This document shows positions 45,068 to 53,787 of a stretch of 64,000 bases of DNA, piece after piece (the first letter of the stretch is position 1; every line of letters begins with the position of its first letter). The stretch is from Martinezella hainanensis. GTDB taxonomy: Bacteria > Pseudomonadota > Alphaproteobacteria > Rhizobiales > Rhizobiaceae. The notes beneath the pieces were generated by a model. The model had not been told where the DNA came from. It did not search any database and was given only the letters and a program-made list of their open reading frames with translations. The translations under genes were made by a program, and so were the position numbers. The DNA lies in the NCBI RefSeq assembly GCF_900094555.1, contig NZ_FMAC01000009.1, positions 220,063 to 284,062 on the forward strand, written 5' to 3'.

Positions 45068-45211
45068 TCAGAAGCCGCGTACAGTAAGGTAGGCGATGCA
45101 AGCGGCTGTCACGCCGGTCGCCAACATCAACAGTCTTGCCGCCAAAAGCTTGGCGTTGTCACGGGTCTGAGCGATTGCAATGGCGCGAGCGCGACGCTGT
45201 GTTCTGTTCAT
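45068..45211 (-). CDS. small single-pass membrane protein
   Basis: A 47-residue ORF with a basic N-terminus (NRTQRRARAIAIAQTRDNAK) and one hydrophobic helix (LLMLATGVTAACIAYLTV) near the C-terminus, typical of small inner-membrane proteins with N-in topology. ATG 45211 follows GGGAATATACTC, an acceptable ribosome site. A longer frame extends into the HI0933-like gene and is unlikely. Function unknown. Evidence is modest. Confidence 0.45.
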   Translation of the reverse strand: MNRTQRRARAIAIAQTRDNAKLLAARLLMLATGVTAACIAYLTVRGF

Positions 45212-45365
45212 GAGTATATTCCCATTTTCGCACTGACACGATAACCGGCAAATGGTGTGTTCGGCAACTGCCAATGTATTCACTAATAATGTAGGAAAGG
45301 AAAACGCGAGAAACAGAGGCGGGTTCCATTTTCTCAGGGCGCCGGCAAGCCCCTGAAATGGCAGT

Positions 45366-46547
45366 TCAAGCGGCCTCGCCGGCCACATGGCCCGATGCCC
45401 AAGCCCATTGGAAATTGTAGCCGCCGAGCCAGCCGGTCACGTCGACGCATTCGCCGATGAAGAACAGGCCGGGAATGGCCCTTGCCTGCATCGTCCGCGA
45501 ATCGAGGCAAGCCGTGTCGATACCACCCAGCGTCACCTCGGCGGTACGATAGCCTTCCGAGCCCGATGGCTTGACGGACCAGGCCTGTATGGCTGCCGCG
45601 AGCTGCTGCAGGCGCTTGTCGGATAGATCGGCCATGTTGCCGGAGATGCCTTCGCTCTCGACGACATGCTGCGCCAGCCGCTTCGGCAGGATTTCCGCAA
45701 GTGCCGTCTGCGCCGATTGCCGACCGTTCGCGTGCTTTGCCTTTTTGAGCAGCGCGAGGATATCGATATCAGGTTCGATCACCACCGTGATGTCTTCCCC
45801 TTCGCGCCAATAGGAGGAAATCTGCAGGATGGCCGGACCGCTGAGGCCGCGATGGGTAAAGAGCAGCGCTTCGCGGAAGGATGTCTTGCCATGGCGGATC
45901 TCGGCGGGCGCGGCAATGCCCGAAAGCGGCGCGAGGCGCTGCAGCAATTGCGGATCAAGCGTTAGAGGTACGAGACCCGGACGCGTTTCGACCAAAGGCA
46001 AGCCGAACTGCTCGGCTATGCGGTAGGCAAAACCCGTTGCGCCCATCTTGGGGATCGACTTGCCGCCCGTGGCGACGACCAGCGAGGATGCTTCGAAAGC
46101 GCCTTCGGACGTGCTGACGCGATAGCCGCCGGCACTTTGCTCGATGTCGCCGATCTCCGTACGCAATCGCAGCTGCGCGCCGGCTGCCCGCATCTCGTCC
46201 ATCAGCATGCGGATGATGTCCTTGGCGCTATCATCGCAGAAGAGCTGGCCGAGCGTCTTCTCGTGCCACGCGATGCCGTGGCGCTCGACCATGGCAATGA
46301 AATCCTGAGGCGTGAAGCGGGCGAGCGCCGATTTGGCGAAATGCGGATTGGCGGACAGGAAGTTCTTCGGGCCGGCATGGATGTTGGTGAAATTGCAGCG
46401 GCCGCCGCCGGAGATTCGGATCTTCTCGCCCGGCGCTGCGGCATGATCGAGCACAAGGACGGACCGTCCGCGCTGGCCGGCGCGGATGGCGCACATCATG
46501 CCCGCCGCACCCGCACCGAGGACGATCACATCATATCTGCCAGCCAC
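45366..46547 (-). CDS. HI0933-like (BaiN/YhiN family) FAD-dependent oxidoreductase
   Basis: A 393-residue flavoprotein with GAGAAGMMCAIRAGQRGRS at residues 11-29, the family hallmark KIRISGGGRCNFTN at about 42-55 and FIGECVDVTGWLGGYNFQWAWASG at the C-terminus. Members carry FAD and are annotated as NAD(P)/FAD-dependent oxidoreductases; one relative reduces bile acids, but no common substrate is known. Single gene. Confidence 0.92.
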   Translation of the reverse strand: MAGRYDVIVLGAGAAGMMCAIRAGQRGRSVLVLDHAAAPGEKIRISGGGRCNFTNIHAGPKNFLSANPHFAKSALARFTPQDFIAMVERHGIAWHEKTLGQLFCDDSAKDIIRMLMDEMRAAGAQLRLRTEIGDIEQSAGGYRVSTSEGAFEASSLVVATGGKSIPKMGATGFAYRIAEQFGLPLVETRPGLVPLTLDPQLLQRLAPLSGIAAPAEIRHGKTSFREALLFTHRGLSGPAILQISSYWREGEDITVVIEPDIDILALLKKAKHANGRQSAQTALAEILPKRLAQHVVESEGISGNMADLSDKRLQQLAAAIQAWSVKPSGSEGYRTAEVTLGGIDTACLDSRTMQARAIPGLFFIGECVDVTGWLGGYNFQWAWASGHVAGEAA

Positions 46548-46684
46548 GCTTCAGCCCTTCATTCTTCGCCGCGCTCTCTCGTCATTTTTCCATCATACGG
46601 CGAAAGTCCGAGCGGTTTTCCCCCTCGCCAATTGGCAAACTGCAGTTATGATGCACTCACCGATCAACCCAAATACGGTGTTTT

Positions 46685-48121
46685 ATGCCCGCGAGAAAGA
46701 CCCCGCTGAAAGCTTCCATACCCGTCTCGAAAGCCCCTATGGTACCTCCTGGTCTGAGATCGGCTCGCGGCGTGGCAAACTGGAAGGAAGCGGCTCAATG
46801 GCTGCGGGCACGCGGGATCGAGGACATCGAATGCATCACCCCAGACCTTGCCGGCGTGCCGCGCGGCAAGATGATGCCGACCTCGAAATTCACCTCCAAC
46901 ACCTCGCTGGCGCTGCCTTCGGCGATCTATCGCCACACGATCTCCGGCGAATATCCCGAGGAGACGGAGAGTTTCCGCTACGAGCCGCGCGACAGCGATC
47001 TCAAGCTCGTGCCGGATCTTTCGACACTTTCGGTTGTACCCTGGGAAACCGATCCGACTGCCCAGGTGATCTGCGATATCGTCAATTCCGAGGGCCAGGA
47101 AGTCTCCTACACGCCACGCAACGTCCTGAAGCGCATCATGGGGCTCTATCGCGATCGCGGCTGGAAACCCGTGGTGGCGCCCGAAATCGAATTCTATCTC
47201 GTCGCCAAGAATGACGATCCCGACTATCCGCTGCATCCGCCGAAAGGCCGCTCCGGCCGTTCTATCCTCGGCGGCCAGGGCTATTCGATCGCCGGCATCA
47301 ACGAATTCGACGAGCTGATCGACGACATCTATCATTTCTCGGAGAAGCAGGGTCTCGAGATCGATACGCTGATCCATGAAGAGGGACCGGCGCAGCTGGA
47401 AATCAACCTGCGCCACGGCGACCCGATCGAACTGGCCGACCAGGTATTCCTGTTCAAGCGCACGATCCGCGAGGCAGCGCTGAAGCACGGCATTTATGCG
47501 ACCTTCATGGCCAAGCCGATGCAGAGCCAGCCGGGCTCGGCAATGCACATCCATCAGTCGGTCGTGAACATCGAGACCGGCAAGAACGTCTTCACCAATC
47601 CGGACGGCAGCCCTTCGCCCGAGTTCTTCCATTTCATCGGTGGAATGCAGCGCTTCGTGCCGAATGCGCTTGCCATGCTCGCGCCCTATGTGAACTCGTA
47701 TCGCCGGCTGGCGCCCAACATGTCCTGCCCGGTCAACAATGCCTGGGGCTACGACAACCGCACCACCGCCTTCCGCGTGCCCGTCTCCGACCCTCAGGCG
47801 CGGCGCGTGGAAAACCGCCTGCCGAGCTCGGACGCCAACCCTTATCTGGCGCTTGCCGCCTCGCTGGCCTCGGGCCTTCTCGGCATCATGAAACAGGTGG
47901 AGCCGACGGCGCCGACGGAAGATTCGGCCAATGAAGGCTCCATCGATCTGCCACGCGGCCTTCTGGAAGCGATTGCGCTGATGGAGGACGAGCCGGCCTT
48001 CGAGGAGGTTCTCGGCAAGGATTTCATCGATATCTATGCCGGCGTCAAACGCGGTGAATTCGAGACCTTCATGCAAGTGATCAGCCCGTGGGAGCGGGAA
48101 TTCCTTCTGCTCAACGTGTGA
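46685..48121 (+). CDS. puuA: glutamine synthetase-family enzyme, probable gamma-glutamylpolyamine synthetase
   Basis: A 478-residue glutamine-synthetase fold protein: N-terminal beta-grasp (IEDIECITPDLAGVPRGKMM), catalytic blocks APEIEFYLVAKNDDPDYP, EGPAQLEINLRHGDPIELAD (metal-binding Glu residues), GSAMHIHQSV (catalytic His) and NMSCPVNNAWGYDNRTTAFR. A FAD-dependent oxidoreductase starts 12 bases later, the arrangement of puuA-puuB, where the first enzyme glutamylates putrescine and the second oxidises it. A potFGHI importer nearby supports that assignment. Related GlnT-type enzymes act on other amines, so substrate is inferred. An alternative start at 46739 is possible. Confidence 0.85.
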   Translation: MPARKTPLKASIPVSKAPMVPPGLRSARGVANWKEAAQWLRARGIEDIECITPDLAGVPRGKMMPTSKFTSNTSLALPSAIYRHTISGEYPEETESFRYEPRDSDLKLVPDLSTLSVVPWETDPTAQVICDIVNSEGQEVSYTPRNVLKRIMGLYRDRGWKPVVAPEIEFYLVAKNDDPDYPLHPPKGRSGRSILGGQGYSIAGINEFDELIDDIYHFSEKQGLEIDTLIHEEGPAQLEINLRHGDPIELADQVFLFKRTIREAALKHGIYATFMAKPMQSQPGSAMHIHQSVVNIETGKNVFTNPDGSPSPEFFHFIGGMQRFVPNALAMLAPYVNSYRRLAPNMSCPVNNAWGYDNRTTAFRVPVSDPQARRVENRLPSSDANPYLALAASLASGLLGIMKQVEPTAPTEDSANEGSIDLPRGLLEAIALMEDEPAFEEVLGKDFIDIYAGVKRGEFETFMQVISPWEREFLLLNV

Positions 48122-48133
48122 GGGAGATCGCCC

Positions 48134-49432
48134 ATGACATTGCAGGAAACATGGCAGAGCCCGATTGCGCCGGGTCTTTCCTTCTATCAGGCGACCGTCG
48201 GCCCGCGCGCGCGCTATCCAAAGCTCGATGGCTCGCGTCAGGCTGACGTCGCGATCGTCGGCGGCGGCTATACCGGCCTTCAGGCCGCCTACAACCTCGC
48301 CAAGGGTGGTGTCGACGTCGTCCTGATCGACGCCAACCGTTTCGGCGATGGCGCCTCCGGCCGCAATGGCGGACAACTCGGCACCGGCCAGCGCTGGTGG
48401 CCCGAAGAACTCGAAGAGAAAATCGGCTATGAGCGCTCGAAAGCCCTCTTCGATCTGGCCGAAGATGCCAAGCGCCACCTTCTCGACTTCGCGTCGGAGC
48501 ATGGCATCGACATCGATTTCCTGCCTGGCCAGATGAATGTCACGCACAAGCGCAGCTACAAGCGCGACTATATGGACAGCGCGGAAATCGCGGCGACCCG
48601 CTACGGCTATCCGCACATGTCGTTCATGGATGAGGCCGAAACCCAGGAACGGCTGGGTTCGCAATTCTATCTCTATGGTGTCCGGGACACGGGTACTGGC
48701 CATATCCATCCGCTGAAACTGCTCATCGGTCTTGCCCGCGTCGCGGCCGAAGCCGGTGCTTCGCTCTTTGAAATGACCAAGGCGAAGGGCTTTCGCCAAG
48801 CGGGCGGCAAGACGATCATCGAGACGGATGGCGGAGAGATCACGGCCGATCGGGTGCTGATCGCCTGCAACGGCTATATCGGCGACCTTGAGCCGGTGAC
48901 ATCGAGCCATGTCATGCCGATTCGCTCCTTCATCGGCGCCACCGAACCGCTCGATGAGTTTCCGGCCGTGCTGCCCGGCAACGAGGCCGTGGCCGATTCG
49001 CGATTCGTCGTGCGCTATTTCCGCAAATCGAAGGACGGGCGACTACTGTTCGGCGGTCGCGAAGCCTATACGGCAGACAATCCACGCGACATAACGCAGC
49101 ACATCCGCCGGCAGATCACGGAAATCTACCCGGCTCTCGGCGATATCAACATCGATTATGCCTGGGGCGGCTCGGTCGGCATCACCATGCCGCGCCAGCC
49201 CTTCGTGCGCGAGGTCATGCCGGGCGTCACCTCGATCGGGGGCTATTCCGGCCATGGGGTGATGCTGTCAAATTATTGCGGTAAACTCTATGCGAAAACA
49301 ATTCTCGGGAATGCGGACGAACTTCATCTCTTCAAGGAGCTGAACGTCCCGCCCTTCCCCGGCGGTGCGCGCATGCGGGCGCCTCTGCTGTTCCTGGCGC
49401 TCTCGTGGTTTGCGTTGCGCGACAGGTTTTGA
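48134..49432 (+). CDS. puuB: FAD-dependent oxidoreductase, probable gamma-glutamylputrescine oxidase
   Basis: A 432-residue DAO-family flavoprotein with VAIVGGGYTGLQAAYNLAKG (FAD loop near residue 38), VVLIDANRFGDGASGRNGGQ, and the C-terminal GGSVGITMPRQPFVREVMPG / IGGYSGHGVMLSNYCGKLYA, matching the PuuB/OrdL type. It oxidises the amine of gamma-glutamyl substrates, releasing an aldehyde and hydrogen peroxide or reduced acceptor. Directly behind puuA. The usual puuC and puuD genes are not nearby, so the pathway would need distant genes. Confidence 0.85.
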   Translation: MTLQETWQSPIAPGLSFYQATVGPRARYPKLDGSRQADVAIVGGGYTGLQAAYNLAKGGVDVVLIDANRFGDGASGRNGGQLGTGQRWWPEELEEKIGYERSKALFDLAEDAKRHLLDFASEHGIDIDFLPGQMNVTHKRSYKRDYMDSAEIAATRYGYPHMSFMDEAETQERLGSQFYLYGVRDTGTGHIHPLKLLIGLARVAAEAGASLFEMTKAKGFRQAGGKTIIETDGGEITADRVLIACNGYIGDLEPVTSSHVMPIRSFIGATEPLDEFPAVLPGNEAVADSRFVVRYFRKSKDGRLLFGGREAYTADNPRDITQHIRRQITEIYPALGDINIDYAWGGSVGITMPRQPFVREVMPGVTSIGGYSGHGVMLSNYCGKLYAKTILGNADELHLFKELNVPPFPGGARMRAPLLFLALSWFALRDRF

Positions 49433-49503
49433 AAACCGGAAGATGATTTCTTCCGCCGGCGATCCGCTCTAAAAAGCCGAGTCTGAATTTTGCGATGCAC
49501 ACT

Positions 49504-49536
49504 GGCCTTTTTAAATCGATTAGATTAAAAGGGGCC
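49504..49536. promoter_or_regulatory. AT-centred inverted repeat before zwf
   Basis: GGCCTTTTTAAATC (49504-49517) and GATTAAAAGGGGCC (49523-49536) match at 11 of 14 positions as inverted arms; the zwf start is 28 bases further. It could be an operator or a leader hairpin. It is not the HexR motif known from gammaproteobacteria. Confidence 0.35.
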
Positions 49537-49564
49537 TCAACCAAGACCGATTGAGAGATAGCTC

Positions 49565-51040
49565 ATGAGCAGCCAAATCATTCCCGTTGAACCATTTGAT
49601 TATGTCGTTTTCGGCGGCAGCGGCGACCTTGCCGAGCGCAAGCTCCTTCCCGCTCTTTACCATCGTCAGGTCGAAGGTCAGTTTTCCGAACCGACCCGCA
49701 TCATCGGCGCTTCGCGCAGCGCGCTTTCCAACGAAGAATACCGTAAGTTTGCCGACGCCGCTCTCAAGGAACACCTGAAGAAGGGCGAATATGACGACGC
49801 CGAAGTCAAGAAGTTCCTCGCTCGCCTGTTCTACGTGCCGGTCGATGCCCGCAGCGATGCCGGCTGGGATCAACTGAAGAAGCTCCTGGACGAAGGCAAG
49901 GAGCGCGTGCGCGCCTTTTACCTCGCCGTCGCTCCGGGCATTTTCGGCGATATCTCGCAGAAGATCCACGATCACAAGCTGATCACCAAACAGACCCGCA
50001 TCGTCGTCGAAAAGCCGATCGGCCGCGACCTCGCATCCGCCCTGCAGCTCAACGACACGATCGGCAAGGTCTTCAAGGAAGAGCAGATCTTCCGCATCGA
50101 CCATTATCTCGGCAAGGAAACCGTGCAGAACCTGATGGCGCTGCGCTTTGCCAATGCCCTCTATGAGCCGCTCTGGAACGCCAACCATATCGACCACGTG
50201 CAGATCACGGTGGCGGAATCGGTCGGTCTCGAAGGCCGTGCCGGCTATTACGACACCGCCGGCGCGCTCCGCGACATGGTGCAGAACCATATCCTGCAGC
50301 TGCTTTGCTTGACGGCGATGGAAATCCCCTCCTCCATGGATTCGGAAGCCGTTCGCGACGAGAAGCTGAAGGTTCTGCGCGCGCTGAAGCCGATCGACGC
50401 TTCGAACGTCGAGCAGGCGACGGTTCGCGGCCAGTACCGCGCCGGCGCTTCGGCCGGCGGCCCGGTCAAGGGCTACCTCGACGAGCTGGAAGGCGGCGTT
50501 TCCAACACCGAGACCTTTGTCGCCATCAAGGCCGAGATCGGCAACTGGCGCTGGGCCGGCGTTCCCTTCTACATCCGCACCGGCAAGCGTCTTGCCGGCC
50601 GCGTGTCGGAGATCGTCATCACCTTCAAGCCGATCCCGCACAATATCTTCGACCAGGCCGCCGGCCGCATCGTCGCCAACCAGCTCATCATCCGCCTGCA
50701 GCCGGACGAAGGCGTCAAGCAGTCGCTGATGATCAAGGACCCAGGCCCGGGCGGCATGCGCCTGCGCAACGTCTCGCTCGACATGAGCTTCGCGTCCGCC
50801 TTCAACGTCCGCAATCCGGACGCCTACGAGCGCCTGCTGATGGACGTCGTCCGCTCCAACCAGACGCTGTTCATGCGCCGCGACGAAGTGGAAGCGGCAT
50901 GGGAATGGGTAGACCCTATCCTCAAGGGTTGGGAAGCAACCGGACAGCAGGTACAGGGCTACACCGCCGGCACCTGGGGTCCGAGCCAGGCCATTGCGCT
51001 CATCGAGCGTGACGGCCGCACCTGGCACGACGATATCTAA
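49565..51040 (+). CDS. zwf: glucose-6-phosphate 1-dehydrogenase
   Basis: A 491-residue enzyme with the cofactor loop FGGSGDLAERKLLPALYH and the active-site signature RIDHYLGKETVQNLMALRFA; EKPIGRDLASA and KRLAGRVSEIVITFKPIPHN are further family blocks. It oxidises glucose 6-phosphate to 6-phosphogluconolactone with NAD(P)+. First gene of a zwf-pgl-edd operon, the main route of glucose in rhizobia. Start follows GAGAGATAGCTC. Confidence 0.97.
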   Translation: MSSQIIPVEPFDYVVFGGSGDLAERKLLPALYHRQVEGQFSEPTRIIGASRSALSNEEYRKFADAALKEHLKKGEYDDAEVKKFLARLFYVPVDARSDAGWDQLKKLLDEGKERVRAFYLAVAPGIFGDISQKIHDHKLITKQTRIVVEKPIGRDLASALQLNDTIGKVFKEEQIFRIDHYLGKETVQNLMALRFANALYEPLWNANHIDHVQITVAESVGLEGRAGYYDTAGALRDMVQNHILQLLCLTAMEIPSSMDSEAVRDEKLKVLRALKPIDASNVEQATVRGQYRAGASAGGPVKGYLDELEGGVSNTETFVAIKAEIGNWRWAGVPFYIRTGKRLAGRVSEIVITFKPIPHNIFDQAAGRIVANQLIIRLQPDEGVKQSLMIKDPGPGGMRLRNVSLDMSFASAFNVRNPDAYERLLMDVVRSNQTLFMRRDEVEAAWEWVDPILKGWEATGQQVQGYTAGTWGPSQAIALIERDGRTWHDDI

Positions 51041-51055
51041 TCTGGGACGATAACG

Positions 51056-51754
51056 ATGACAGCGAACATGCATGCTTTTGCCAATGGTGCCGAACTCGCC
51101 GGCAAGCTCGCAGACAAGGTAGCCGAGACCCTCTCGGCCGCCATCGCGACGCGCGGCTCCGCAAGCATCGCGGTCTCCGGCGGCTCGACGCCGAAGGCCT
51201 TCTTCCAGGCGCTGTCATCGCGCTCGATCGACTGGGGCAAGGTAACGGTCACCCTCGTCGACGAACGGTTCGTGCCGGCTGACAATCCGCGCTCGAACCA
51301 TCTGCTCGTTCAGGAAAACCTGTTGAGGGACAAGGCGGCAGCCGCCAAGTTCCTCCCGCTCTATCAGGCTGCGGCCTCCGTCGAGGAAGCCGCAGTCATC
51401 GCCACGGAAGAAACCAAGGCTGTCGGCCATCCCTTCGATGTCGCCATCCTCGGCATGGGCAATGACGGCCACACGGCGTCGTTCTTTCCGGGCGGCAGCA
51501 ACCTCAAGACCGCACTCGATCCGAACACCCCGCGCGGCATCATCACGATGGAAGCGGAAGGTGCCGGTGAGCCGCGGCTGACATTCACCTTCTCCAGTCT
51601 TCAGGATGCCCGATTGCTGGTGCTCCATATCGAGGGAGAAGGAAAGAAGGATGTTTTGGCCAAGGCCGAAGCGTCCGGCGAAGAAACCGAGATGCCGATC
51701 CGCGCCATGCTGCGCCGGGCGGCTTCGCAGGTCGAAATTTATTGGGCTCCGTGA
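51056..51754 (+). CDS. pgl: 6-phosphogluconolactonase
   Basis: A 232-residue SugarP_isomerase-fold enzyme (DevB type) with AVSGGSTPKAFFQAL, VDERFVPADNPRSNH and AILGMGNDGHTASFFPGGSN, the usual substrate-binding blocks. It hydrolyses the lactone made by Zwf. It starts 15 bases after zwf. Confidence 0.95.
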   Translation: MTANMHAFANGAELAGKLADKVAETLSAAIATRGSASIAVSGGSTPKAFFQALSSRSIDWGKVTVTLVDERFVPADNPRSNHLLVQENLLRDKAAAAKFLPLYQAAASVEEAAVIATEETKAVGHPFDVAILGMGNDGHTASFFPGGSNLKTALDPNTPRGIITMEAEGAGEPRLTFTFSSLQDARLLVLHIEGEGKKDVLAKAEASGEETEMPIRAMLRRAASQVEIYWAP

Positions 51755-51922
51755 CACGGCCGTCGGGCCTCGTCATCGAACCCTGAATGACACAGCAACA
51801 TGTGCTGCGCCATGTGCCCTAGCGGGCGCAACGGCAGAGCATTGACTTTTGGACCCCGCGCCACGCCCGCTACCGAGACAGATCTTCGGGCATTGCGCAG
51901 AACAGACGGAGGCAGATCGACC

Positions 51923-53746
51923 ATGGCCGCTGACGCCCGCATTTCCAAGATTACCGCACGCATCGTCGAGCGCTCGAAGCCGACGCGCGAACGCTATCTG
52001 GACCGCCTGCGCAATGCCGCAACCAGGGGCGCGCAACGTTCCGTGCTCGGCTGCGCCAACCTTGCGCACGGCTTCGCCATCTGTTCCCCCTCCGAGAAAG
52101 ACGCACTGGCGGGAGACCAGGTGCCCAATCTCGGGATCATCACCTCCTATAACGACATGCTCTCGGCGCATCAGCCCTTCGAGACCTATCCGGCCATTAT
52201 TCGCCAGGCGGCGGCCGAAGCGGGTGGCATCGCCCAGGTTGCCGGCGGTGTGCCGGCCATGTGTGACGGTGTCACGCAAGGACAGCCGGGCATGGAACTC
52301 TCGCTCTTTTCGCGCGACCTGATCGCTATGTCGGCAGCCGTCGGCCTGTCGCACAACATGTTCGATGCTGCCGTCTTCCTCGGCGTCTGCGACAAGATCG
52401 TGCCGGGCCTTGTGATCGCCGCCCTCTCCTTCGGCCATCTGCCCGCCGTCTTCATTCCTGCCGGTCCGATGACCTCGGGCCTGCCAAACGACGAGAAATC
52501 GCGCGTGCGGCAGCTCTATGCCGAGGGCAAGGTCGGCCGCGCCGAGTTGCTCGAGGCGGAATCGAAGTCCTATCACGGCCCCGGCACCTGCACCTTCTAC
52601 GGCACGGCGAATTCGAACCAGATGCTGATGGAAATCATGGGCTTCCACATGCCGGGCGCTTCCTTCGTCAATCCCGGCACGCCGCTGCGGGAAGCCCTTA
52701 CCCGCGAAGCGACCAAGCGTGCGCTTGCGATTACCGCCATGGGCAATGAATTCACGCCAGCCGGCGAGATGATCGACGAGCGCTCGATCGTCAACGGCGT
52801 CGTCGGCCTGCATGCGACCGGTGGCTCGACGAACCACACGATGCACATCGTCGCCATGGCGCGCGCCGCCGGCATCGTGCTCACCTGGCAGGATATTTCC
52901 GAGCTTTCCGACATCATCCCGCTGCTCGCCCGCGTCTATCCGAACGGGCTTGCCGACGTGAACCATTTCCATGCCGCCGGCGGCATGGGCTTCCTCATCA
53001 AGGAACTGTTGAAGAAGGGGCTGCTGCACGACGACGTGCGCACCGTCTATGGCCAGGGCCTCAACGGCTATTCCATCGACATCAAGCTCGGCGCCGATGG
53101 CAATGTCGTGCGCGAGCCGGCACCGGACAAGAGCCACGACCCGAAGGTGCTGGCAAGCATCGACGCGCCTTTCCAGAGCAATGGCGGCCTGAAGATGCTG
53201 CGCGGCAATATCGGCAAGGCAGTCATCAAGATCTCCGCCGTCAAGCCGGAGCGCCACATCATCGAAGCGCCCGCCGTGATCTTCCACGACCAGCTGGAGA
53301 TGCAGCAGGCCTTCAAGGACGGCAAGCTGAACCGCGATTTCGTCGCCGTCGTCCGCTTCCAGGGACCGAAGGCCAACGGTATGCCGGAGCTGCACAAGCT
53401 GACGCCGGCGCTCGGTGTGCTGCAGGATCGCGGCTTCCGCGTGGCGCTTCTGACCGACGGACGCATGTCGGGCGCATCGGGCAAGGTTCCGGCCGCAATC
53501 CATGTGACGCCGGAAGCTGTTGACGGCGGCCCGATCGCCCGCATCAGGGAAGGTGACATGATCCGCATCGACGCGATCGCCGGCACGCTTGAGGTACTGG
53601 TCGATGCTGCCGATATGGCCGAGCGCGAGCCTGTGGTCGTCGATCTCTCGGAGAACGAGTTCGGCATGGGACGCGAGCTCTTTGTTCCTTTCCGCCACGC
53701 GGCAGGGCCGGCGGATCAGGGCGCGAGCGTCCTGTTCCGCCACTGA
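51923..53746 (+). CDS. edd: 6-phosphogluconate dehydratase
   Basis: A 607-residue member of the IlvD/Edd family, close to the usual length. Iron-sulphur and active-site blocks include LGVCDKIVPGLVIAALSFGH, PAGPMTSGLPNDEK, CTFYGTANSNQMLMEIMG and LLTDGRMSGASGKVPAAIHV. It dehydrates 6-phosphogluconate to KDPG. ATG 51923 follows GGAGG at some distance; 168 bases separate it from pgl, so an internal promoter is possible. The aldolase gene eda is not in the window. Confidence 0.96.
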   Translation: MAADARISKITARIVERSKPTRERYLDRLRNAATRGAQRSVLGCANLAHGFAICSPSEKDALAGDQVPNLGIITSYNDMLSAHQPFETYPAIIRQAAAEAGGIAQVAGGVPAMCDGVTQGQPGMELSLFSRDLIAMSAAVGLSHNMFDAAVFLGVCDKIVPGLVIAALSFGHLPAVFIPAGPMTSGLPNDEKSRVRQLYAEGKVGRAELLEAESKSYHGPGTCTFYGTANSNQMLMEIMGFHMPGASFVNPGTPLREALTREATKRALAITAMGNEFTPAGEMIDERSIVNGVVGLHATGGSTNHTMHIVAMARAAGIVLTWQDISELSDIIPLLARVYPNGLADVNHFHAAGGMGFLIKELLKKGLLHDDVRTVYGQGLNGYSIDIKLGADGNVVREPAPDKSHDPKVLASIDAPFQSNGGLKMLRGNIGKAVIKISAVKPERHIIEAPAVIFHDQLEMQQAFKDGKLNRDFVAVVRFQGPKANGMPELHKLTPALGVLQDRGFRVALLTDGRMSGASGKVPAAIHVTPEAVDGGPIARIREGDMIRIDAIAGTLEVLVDAADMAEREPVVVDLSENEFGMGRELFVPFRHAAGPADQGASVLFRH

Positions 53747-53787
53747 GGTTGCCCGCCGAATACTGGCAAGGCTGCATCGAAGGCTGA

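Noticed and set aside
46627..46636. GCCAATTGGC palindrome before puuA as an operator or sigma-54 site
   Set aside because: Short, and spacing does not fit the sigma-54 GG/GC pattern or a -35/-10 pair; chance likely.
46664..48910. A 748-codon minus-strand frame across puuA and puuB
   Set aside because: It spans two clear plus-strand genes and has no motif of its own.
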